Source: Actinomycetota bacterium (lineage in GTDB: Bacteria > Actinomycetota > Thermoleophilia > Solirubrobacterales > 70-9). From it: DNA of 6,180 nt. A model generated the notes under the pieces. The model was not told the origin of the DNA. It saw nothing but the letters and a program-made list of their open reading frames with translations, and did not search any database. Both the position numbers and the translations under genes were made by a program. Location of the stretch: the NCBI GenBank assembly GCA_005884305.1, contig VAYL01000020.1, positions 4,002 to 10,181 of the forward strand, written 5' to 3'. Below, in pieces: positions 1 through 5,332 of this stretch. Positions within the stretch are counted from its first letter, which is position 1. Each line of letters starts with the position of its first letter.

Positions 1-1666
1 GACGAAGTTCTTCCGGTCGGCGACCCCCGGGGCGTGGCACGGGAACATGGACGACGAGGAGTCGGCGATTCTCCACGAGGCGATGGGCCCCAAGCTCCGC
101 GAGCTCGGCTATCCCCGCGACGCCCCGTCGCCCGATCCCGTCCCGGAGTCGAACGGCGAAGCGCCGGCTTCGACCAATCCGAAGGAGAACGTTCTCTCGA
201 CCACGGTCAACCGCGCCGGCGAGGGGCGCGACTACACCAACCTCATCCGGCTCGTCAACCGGCGCGGCAGCCCGGCCAGCCGGCGCGAGCGGAAGGTGGC
301 CCTGACGTTCGACGACGGCCCCGTCCTGCAGACCTATCGCGTGATGGAGACGCTGGAGCGCCACGGCGCCCGGGGCACGTTCTTCCTCGTCGGGCGCAAG
401 GTCGACGGCCAGGAGGACATCGTCCACAGGCTGCTCGCCGGCGGCCACCAGATCGGCAACCACTCCTACGGCCATTCGCCCTTCCCGACTCCCGATGAGG
501 TCGCGGCGTGCACGGCGGTGCTCGAGCACGTGACCGGCGATCGCCCGCAGGTCTTTCGGCCGCCCTTCGGGGCGGTGGACACGCCGGGCGCCGAGGTCGC
601 GATCGACGAGGGCATGCGCGTGATCCTCTGGAGCGTCGACTCCGAGGACGCGATCCCGCCGTGGGCCGGCATCAGCGCGGACGAGATCACCCGCAACGTG
701 CTCGAGCACGTGGCGCCGGGGGCGATCGTGCTGCTTCACGACGGCCTGCCGTGGAGCCGCGCCGCGAACGCGCTTCCGGAACTGGTCGAGGGCCTCGTCG
801 GCGAGGGGTATGAGCTGGTGACGGTGAGCGAACTGCTCGAGCACCGCCCGCCCCGGCAGCAGCCGTCCCGCGGGCGCCGGATCCTGCGACGCCTCCGGGG
901 GACCCGGGCCGGCGCTCACGAGGGCAAGGCCGCGACCCCTCCGAGCACCAACGGCGCCTCCGCCGACCCGTTCGACGTCCGCCCCCGCTTCCGCGGGCTG
1001 CTCGAGAGGCTGACCGGCTACATCGGGGCGCCCGACACCTACGAACCCGCCGGGCCGCTGATCCGGGGGGCGCGGACCGGCCTGCTCGACGAGGCACCCG
1101 GTTCGGACCTGCTCCTTCGCCACACGGCAGCCTACGAGGGCAATTCCCTCCTCGTGATCTCGCTGGGATTCTCGCTGCGGCGATTCGAACGCCGGAAGGG
1201 AGAGGCCGTGGCGCTTCCCGACGAGCCGGCCTCACGGCTCCGGACGGCCGGCGACCCCGGCGCCGAGGCAGCCGCGATCGCCGAGGACCTCGCGGGTCCC
1301 CGCAGGCACGAGCGTCTGATCGCGGCCCGGCTCGCCGGCCAGGCGGCCGCCACCGCGGGCGTCGAGGCCGGGATGCCCATCGCCGGCGCACCAGATCCGC
1401 CGCTCGAGGCGCCACACAGCGCCTCCGAGGAGTTCCTCGAGATGTTCGGTCCCGGTAGCGACGCCTGGCAGCAGATCGAGTCGTGGGCGCGCGCGACCGG
1501 CCGTGGCGTGGCGCGGGCGCGAAACCGCGCGCTCCTCGACGCGGCCGGCGTCGACGGAGGCTTCGACGTCGAGCCCCTGGTCGATCGGCTCGACGTCGAC
1601 TTCCTGTTCCGCTTCGGATACGCGCTGGCGAGCTGCGAAGAGGAGCTCTCGCGCACGAGCTCGTGA
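1..1666 (+). CDS. Sulfotransferase (C-terminal end)-polysaccharide deacetylase fusion, 5' partial
   Basis: The frame is open from base 2, so the true start lies left of the window; the ATG at 47 is internal. Bases 2-112 encode a typical sulfotransferase tail: FFR, then GAW, then GPKLRELGY. A Pro/Ser-rich linker follows (about 113-290). Next comes a NodB deacetylase domain (about 290-835) with its metal and catalytic motifs, numbered from the ATG at 47: TFDDGP (87-92), HSYGH (139-143), RPPFG (171-175), WSVD (195-198) and LLHDG (229-233). All expected residues are present, so it should be an active metal-dependent de-N-acetylase. After a basic stretch (about 270-290), roughly 240 residues match nothing I recognise; they are Ala/Arg-rich and look mainly helical towards the end. 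The stop is TGA 1664-1666, overlapped by the next gene. PAPS-dependent sulfotransferases need cytosolic PAPS, so I infer a cytoplasmic protein, unlike most secreted deacetylases. Deacetylase call is firm; the sulfotransferase part rests on a short tail. Confidence 0.85.
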   Translation, partial: TKFFRSATPGAWHGNMDDEESAILHEAMGPKLRELGYPRDAPSPDPVPESNGEAPASTNPKENVLSTTVNRAGEGRDYTNLIRLVNRRGSPASRRERKVALTFDDGPVLQTYRVMETLERHGARGTFFLVGRKVDGQEDIVHRLLAGGHQIGNHSYGHSPFPTPDEVAACTAVLEHVTGDRPQVFRPPFGAVDTPGAEVAIDEGMRVILWSVDSEDAIPPWAGISADEITRNVLEHVAPGAIVLLHDGLPWSRAANALPELVEGLVGEGYELVTVSELLEHRPPRQQPSRGRRILRRLRGTRAGAHEGKAATPPSTNGASADPFDVRPRFRGLLERLTGYIGAPDTYEPAGPLIRGARTGLLDEAPGSDLLLRHTAAYEGNSLLVISLGFSLRRFERRKGEAVALPDEPASRLRTAGDPGAEAAAIAEDLAGPRRHERLIAARLAGQAAATAGVEAGMPIAGAPDPPLEAPHSASEEFLEMFGPGSDAWQQIESWARATGRGVARARNRALLDAAGVDGGFDVEPLVDRLDVDFLFRFGYALASCEEELSRTSS

Positions 1667-2379
1667 CCGGCGCGAACCGTACGGGCCTCACCTTCGCGAT
1701 CGTCTGCCTGGGCCGCACCGGGTCGACGCACCTCGTCTCGCTGCTCGACTCCCACCCGGAGATCCGCTGCTTCGGCGAGCTCTTCACTCACCACGAAGGG
1801 ACGCTGGATGAGGCGTTCGTCACGTCGCCAATCGACGACCCGGTCGACTATGTGGCGCAGCTCACCGCGCCGCTCGGCGAGCGCGCGGTCGGGTTCAAGC
1901 TGCCGCTCAACTCGATCCGGGCACACCCCGAGGCCCTCCGCGTCCTCGAGGGCGACCAGATGCGGATCGTGCGCCTCCGCCGGTTGAACCTGCTGGCGCT
2001 GCTCGCATCGCGCAGGCTCCTGGCCACGACGCGGGTCCCGCAGTCGACCCACGGCGACTACGGCGACGCGACCGTCGCGATCGATCCGAGTCAGGCGCTC
2101 GCCGTGTTCCGGTTGACGGACGAGCACGAGCGCTATCTGGACGGGCTCGCCGACGGCCGGCCCAGCTTCCAGATCACGTACGAGGACCTCGGTGCCGGCC
2201 AGCGACTGGACGCGATCCAGGACTTCCTGGACGTGGACCCGGTCCCGCTTCAGTCGCTGTTCAAGCGGGTGCGCAGTCGCCCGCTGTCGGAGACGATCGA
2301 GAACTGGTCTGAGATCTCGAACGCCCTGCGCGGAACGCCGTACGAGTGGTTCCTGGAGGATGACCTCGAGCTCCGCTGA
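1663..2379 (+). CDS. PAPS-dependent sulfotransferase family protein
   Basis: This 238-residue protein probably transfers sulfate from PAPS to a hydroxyl or amino group of a glycan in the cytoplasm. The start chosen is GTG 1663, which overlaps the previous stop as GTGA. It puts the N-terminus just before the first beta strand, as usual for the family; the frame is open further upstream, but only as a shadow of the preceding gene. The 5'-phosphosulfate-binding loop is visible at residues 16-24 (LGRTGSTHL), followed by DSHP (29-32) and an FGELF segment typical of Stf0/LPS-type bacterial sulfotransferases. A second PAPS-binding element is likely at 101-116 (RIVRLRR through to S116). The C-terminus has the family-like ENWSEIS, GTPYEW pattern. 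No good Shine-Dalgarno sits at the usual distance, so translation is likely coupled to the upstream gene. Acceptor and exact subfamily cannot be told from sequence. Confidence 0.82.
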   Translation: MTGANRTGLTFAIVCLGRTGSTHLVSLLDSHPEIRCFGELFTHHEGTLDEAFVTSPIDDPVDYVAQLTAPLGERAVGFKLPLNSIRAHPEALRVLEGDQMRIVRLRRLNLLALLASRRLLATTRVPQSTHGDYGDATVAIDPSQALAVFRLTDEHERYLDGLADGRPSFQITYEDLGAGQRLDAIQDFLDVDPVPLQSLFKRVRSRPLSETIENWSEISNALRGTPYEWFLEDDLELR

Positions 2380-3382
2380 GGGGCCCGCGGAGCGGGTGAC
2401 CATCGTGGTCCCGGTCTACAACCGGGCCGGGCGGCTCCTGAGCGAGGCGCTCGACAGCGTGCTCTCGCAGGACCACCCGAACCTCGAGGTCCTGGCGATC
2501 GACGACGGATCCACGGACGAGACCCCGCAGGTCCTCGCCGCTTACGCCGAGCGGCACCCGGGCCGGTTTCGCTGGACGCAGCAGGAGAATCGCGGGCAGG
2601 CGGCCACCCTCAACCGGGGCCTCGAGATGGCCGAGGGACCCCTGCTGGGCTACCTCAGCTCAGACGACATCCTCCTCCCGGGGGCCGTCTCGCGGCTGGC
2701 CGCTGAGTTGGAGCAAAACCCGGATGCCGTCCTCGCCTATCCCGCCTACCAGGTGATCGACGAGACGGGCGAGGTGATCGACACCATGGCGCCGCCGGAG
2801 TACTCCCGAGTGGAGTCCGTCCGACTCCAGGACACGATCGTCGGCCCAGGCGCGCTGTTCCGCGCCGAGGCGGTGCGCCGCGCCGGCCCTCTTCGCACGG
2901 ATCTGCGCTACCTCGCCGACAAGGAGCTCTGGCTGCGCCTGAGCCAGGTCGGCCCGTTCGTCCGCGTCGCCGAGCCACTCGCCTGCTGGCGGCGCCACGG
3001 CGGCGCCCTCACCGTCGCCGAGCAGGGACGCGAGATGGCCGAGGAGCGGCTGCGCATTCTCGACTCGCTCTACGCCGAGGACCACGAGCCCGAGCTCGAC
3101 GCCGTGCGCGATCAGGCCTACAGGAACGCCCTGGTGCTCTCGGCGACGGTGATCGCGCCCGGGTTCAACGATCCCGGCGAGCGCTACTTCGTCGTCGACG
3201 GTCACGCCCAGGAGGTCTCGGCGGCTGCCGGGGAAAGAAGCACCGCCGCGAAGCTGGCTGCCGCGCGCGAGGTCATCGCTGAGCTCCGCCAGGACAACGA
3301 GCGACTGCGCGCGGAGGTGCGCAACCCGCTGCGCGCGATTGCCCGCCGCGTTCGCCAGCGCCGTTCGGGAGCGCCCACATGA
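2360..3382 (+). CDS. Family 2 glycosyltransferase with C-terminal coiled coil
   Basis: This 340-residue GT-A fold glycosyltransferase should move a sugar from a nucleotide donor to the growing glycan at the cytoplasmic membrane face. Visible GT2 signatures are VTIVVPVYNRA (13-23), IDDGSTDET (47-55), ENRGQAATLNRG (76-87), the metal-binding SSDD (100-103) and ADKELW (186-191), which corresponds to the acceptor/catalytic acidic motif. Residues about 296-320 form a likely coiled coil, followed by a strongly basic tail (321-335) that could hold the enzyme at the membrane or a partner. There is no transmembrane segment. The start chosen is ATG 2360, overlapping the upstream gene by 20 bases. GTG 2396 is an alternative that would remove 12 residues without touching the fold; neither has an ideally spaced ribosome binding site. 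The stop overlaps the next gene as ATGA. Donor and acceptor are unknown, though the neighbouring genes suggest the L-deoxy-aminosugar as a candidate donor. Confidence 0.9.
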   Translation: MTSSSAEGPAERVTIVVPVYNRAGRLLSEALDSVLSQDHPNLEVLAIDDGSTDETPQVLAAYAERHPGRFRWTQQENRGQAATLNRGLEMAEGPLLGYLSSDDILLPGAVSRLAAELEQNPDAVLAYPAYQVIDETGEVIDTMAPPEYSRVESVRLQDTIVGPGALFRAEAVRRAGPLRTDLRYLADKELWLRLSQVGPFVRVAEPLACWRRHGGALTVAEQGREMAEERLRILDSLYAEDHEPELDAVRDQAYRNALVLSATVIAPGFNDPGERYFVVDGHAQEVSAAAGERSTAAKLAAAREVIAELRQDNERLRAEVRNPLRAIARRVRQRRSGAPT

Positions 3383-4269
3383 GGGTGCTGGTCGTCGGAG
3401 CCACCGGAACGCTGGGCCATCGGCTCTGCCTGGAGTGGGCTGAGCGCTTCGAGTGCTTCGGGACGGGGCGCGAGCCGGTCGCGGCGCCCGTGGCCGACCT
3501 GCTCGCAGGGGTCACGCTGATCGACGGCGTCAGCGCCGAGCGGCCGGAGAGCCTGGGCACCGCCTTCCAGCGGGCGCGGCCCGAAGTCGTGGTCAACTGC
3601 ATCGGCGCCGTCAAGCAGGCCGAGGCGGGGCAGCAGGCCGTGCCGGCGATCCGCATCAACTCCCTCTTCCCGCACGAACTCGCGGCCCTGTGCGGCGAGC
3701 AGTCCGCACGCATGGTGCACATCTCGACCGATTGCGTGTTCAGCGGCAATCGCGGCAACTACAACGAGGACGACGTCCCGGACGCAACCGACATCTACGG
3801 GCGCTCGAAGCTGCTCGGCGAGGTCGCGGGGGATGGCCTGCTGACGCTGCGGACCTCGCTGATCGGCCGCGAGCTCCGGGGGACGCTCGGCCTCCTCGAG
3901 TGGCTGATCTCCAACCGCGGAGGGAGCGTCCGCGGGTTTGAGCGAGCGGTGTTCAGCGGCTTCACGACCAGGGCGCTCGCCGCCGAGCTGGCGTTCCTGA
4001 TCGAGGAGCATCCCGAGCTGGACGGAATCTGGCATCTGGCGGCCGAGCCGATCGACAAGCTGAGCCTGCTGACGAAGCTGAATGACGCCTTGGAGCTCGG
4101 AATTGAGATCGTGCCGGACGAGGACGTGGTCATCGACCGCTCTCTAGACTCAAGCCGGCTGGGCCACATCACCGGCCGCCGGCCCCCTGCGTGGGACGAC
4201 ATGGTTAGCGAGCTCGCGGCCGACGAGACACCGTATGAAGAGATCAGGAGGGAACTTGCTCACCGATAA
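3379..4269 (+). CDS. RmlD-like SDR reductase of a UDP-2-acetamido-2,6-dideoxy-L-hexose
   Basis: This 296-residue NAD(P)-dependent extended short-chain reductase belongs to the dTDP-4-dehydrorhamnose reductase superfamily. It shows the nucleotide-binding GATGTLG (7-13), CIG near residue 75, STDCVFSG (116-123) and the catalytic YGRSK (Tyr140, Lys144), followed by LLGE. Length matches RmlD-type enzymes, and there is no C-terminal cupin. The ATG overlaps the upstream TGA as ATGA, and GGGAG at 3367-3371 gives a well-spaced ribosome binding site. It lies directly before an FnlA-type dehydratase and an FnlC-type epimerase, with no RmlA/B/C genes in view. I therefore infer that it reduces the 4-keto group of the FnlA product rather than making dTDP-L-rhamnose. 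Family knowledge: WbvR of the Vibrio L-QuiNAc route is RmlD-like, whereas FnlB/WbjC of the L-FucNAc route carries a cupin. The final codons lie in a 24-bp duplication, so the C-terminal ~5 residues may be recent. Confidence 0.83.
   Translation: MRVLVVGATGTLGHRLCLEWAERFECFGTGREPVAAPVADLLAGVTLIDGVSAERPESLGTAFQRARPEVVVNCIGAVKQAEAGQQAVPAIRINSLFPHELAALCGEQSARMVHISTDCVFSGNRGNYNEDDVPDATDIYGRSKLLGEVAGDGLLTLRTSLIGRELRGTLGLLEWLISNRGGSVRGFERAVFSGFTTRALAAELAFLIEEHPELDGIWHLAAEPIDKLSLLTKLNDALELGIEIVPDEDVVIDRSLDSSRLGHITGRRPPAWDDMVSELAADETPYEEIRRELAHR
4246..4251 (+). promoter_or_regulatory. Shine-Dalgarno deciding the dehydratase start
   Basis: AGGAGG lies 4 bases before TTG 4256 and is the strongest ribosome binding site seen at any junction in the window. 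It lies downstream of ATG 4235, so it cannot serve that codon. It therefore favours TTG 4256 as the dehydratase start, although the spacing is slightly short. It is inside the end of the reductase gene. Confidence 0.6.
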
Positions 4270-4300
4270 GCGGGAGAACTTGCTGACGGACAAGCGGGTA
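4253..4300 (+). repeat. 24-bp imperfect tandem duplication at a gene junction
   Basis: Two adjacent 24-base units, 4253-4276 and 4277-4300, match at 19 of 24 positions. In the dehydratase frame they encode NLLTDKRE and NLLTDKRV. Three of the five differences are synonymous third-position changes; the other two change the last codon from Glu to Val. Each unit carries an in-frame TTG (4256 and 4280). The reductase stop TAA (4267-4269) lies inside unit 1; in unit 2 the matching bases are changed. Unit 2 joins directly to the Rossmann strand, so it is probably the ancestral copy. Confidence 0.8.
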
Positions 4301-5332
4301 GTGGTAACCGGAGGGACCGGATCCTTCGGCAAGGTCATCGTCCGGCGCCTGCTCGAGGGTGAGGTGGGCCTCCCCGCCGAGGTGGTCGTGTTCTCGCGCA
4401 GCGAGGCGACCCAGCACCAGATGCGGCTCGACTTCCAGCACCGCCGGGTGGCGACCGACGAGATCGTCTACGAGGAGGAGCGCCATTCGCGCCTGCACTT
4501 CCAGGTCGGCGACATCCGCGATCCCGCCTCGGTGGTCTCGCTCCTTCGCGGCCGGGACGTGGTGTTCCACGCGGCCGCCATGAAGCAGGTGCCCGTTTGC
4601 GAGTACAACCCGTTCGAGGCGGTGAAGACCAACGTCGTGGGCGCCGAGAACCTCGTGCGCGCGATCCGCGATTACGAGCTGGGGGTCGAGACGGTGATCG
4701 GCGTCTCCACCGACAAGGCGTGCAAGCCCGTGAACGTGATGGGCATGACCAAGGCGGTTCAGGAGCGGATCCTGAATCGCGCGAACATCGAGTCCCCGGG
4801 GACTCGGTTCCTGGCCGCGCGTTACGGCAACGTCCTCGCCTCCAGGGGCTCGGTGGTGCCGCTCTTCCACGAGCAGATCCGCAACGGCGGGCCGGTCACG
4901 ATGACGAGCCCCGACATGACACGGTTCCTGCTCAGCCTCGACCGCGCGGTGGACACGGTGTTCGACGCCCTCCAGGAGGGTGGCCCCGGCGAGACCTACA
5001 TCCCGGTGCTCCCCTCCGCCCTGATCCGCGACCTGGCAGACGCGCTGATCGGCGATCGCCCGATCGAGATCGAGTGGGTCGGAATCCGGCCCGGGGAGAA
5101 GATCCACGAGATCCTCGTCTCCGAGGAGGAGGCCCCGCGAACCTTCAAGCGCGGCCTCAACCTCGTGATCCTGCCGCTGCTGCCCGAGCTGCGGTCCGAG
5201 CCGCTCAACGCCGAGCCGCTCGGCGGGCGGGAGTACAGCTCCGCCAACGAGACGCTGGAGCCCACCGCGGTCCTCGAGCTCCTTCGCGAGAACAAGCTGA
5301 TGCTTGACGACGCGCCCGTATTCGCGGCGTGA
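4256..5332 (+). CDS. fnlA: UDP-GlcNAc 4,6-dehydratase (5-inverting), FnlA/WbjB/CapE type
   Basis: The family removes water from UDP-GlcNAc at C4/C6 and inverts C5, giving a UDP-4-keto-L-hexulose, the first step to L-FucNAc or L-QuiNAc. Counting from TTG 4256 (358 residues), the protein shows the NAD(P)-binding GGTGSFG (19-25), VFSRSE, VGDIRD, HAAAMKQVP, STDKA (151-155), MGMTKA (162-167), ARYGNVLASRGSVVPLF, and the RPGEKIHE motif common to CapD-like proteins. Met162 sits where classical SDRs have the YxxxK tyrosine, as I recall for the FnlA/CapE branch. It has no membrane segments, unlike long CapD/WbpM proteins. Three in-frame starts compete: ATG 4235, TTG 4256 and TTG 4280. I chose 4256 because AGGAGG ends 4 bases before it; ATG 4235 has only a weak upstream purine run. 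The start overlaps the preceding gene by 14 bases. The gene symbol is a subfamily assignment, not proven orthology. Confidence 0.88.
   Translation: MLTDKRENLLTDKRVVVTGGTGSFGKVIVRRLLEGEVGLPAEVVVFSRSEATQHQMRLDFQHRRVATDEIVYEEERHSRLHFQVGDIRDPASVVSLLRGRDVVFHAAAMKQVPVCEYNPFEAVKTNVVGAENLVRAIRDYELGVETVIGVSTDKACKPVNVMGMTKAVQERILNRANIESPGTRFLAARYGNVLASRGSVVPLFHEQIRNGGPVTMTSPDMTRFLLSLDRAVDTVFDALQEGGPGETYIPVLPSALIRDLADALIGDRPIEIEWVGIRPGEKIHEILVSEEEAPRTFKRGLNLVILPLLPELRSEPLNAEPLGGREYSSANETLEPTAVLELLRENKLMLDDAPVFAA

Noticed and set aside
47..49. ATG 47 as the start of the deacetylase gene
   Set aside because: The 15 codons before it and ~22 after it form one sulfotransferase-like tail in the same open frame, so the ATG is most likely internal. 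The frame upstream has no stop in view.
518..712. Repeated palindrome GTGCTCGAGCACGTG at 518-532 and 698-712, 180 bp apart
   Set aside because: Both copies encode the same residues (VLEHV) in the deacetylase frame with the preferred codons of this genome, and they sit inside a conserved domain. Codon use explains them better than a binding site.
1483..1662. Upstream extension of the sulfotransferase to GTG 1483
   Set aside because: The extra 60 residues are Arg/Gly/Ala-rich out-of-frame translation of the preceding gene. The conserved family N-terminus begins right after GTG 1663.
2192..2359. Upstream extension of the glycosyltransferase into the sulfotransferase
   Set aside because: The extension is Ser/Arg/Trp-rich shadow sequence; the GT2 core starts only after ATG 2360.
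1132..2403. 423-codon open frame on the minus strand
   Set aside because: It lies fully antisense to the deacetylase C-terminus and the sulfotransferase, has low-complexity Arg/Val/Glu-rich content without any family motif, and is expected from codon bias in GC-rich genes.
3379..4269. Naming the reductase rmlD (dTDP-L-rhamnose synthesis)
   Set aside because: The motifs fit the superfamily, but the adjacent genes are UDP-GlcNAc-derived sugar enzymes and no rmlA, rmlB or rmlC is in view, so a dTDP-rhamnose role is not supported.
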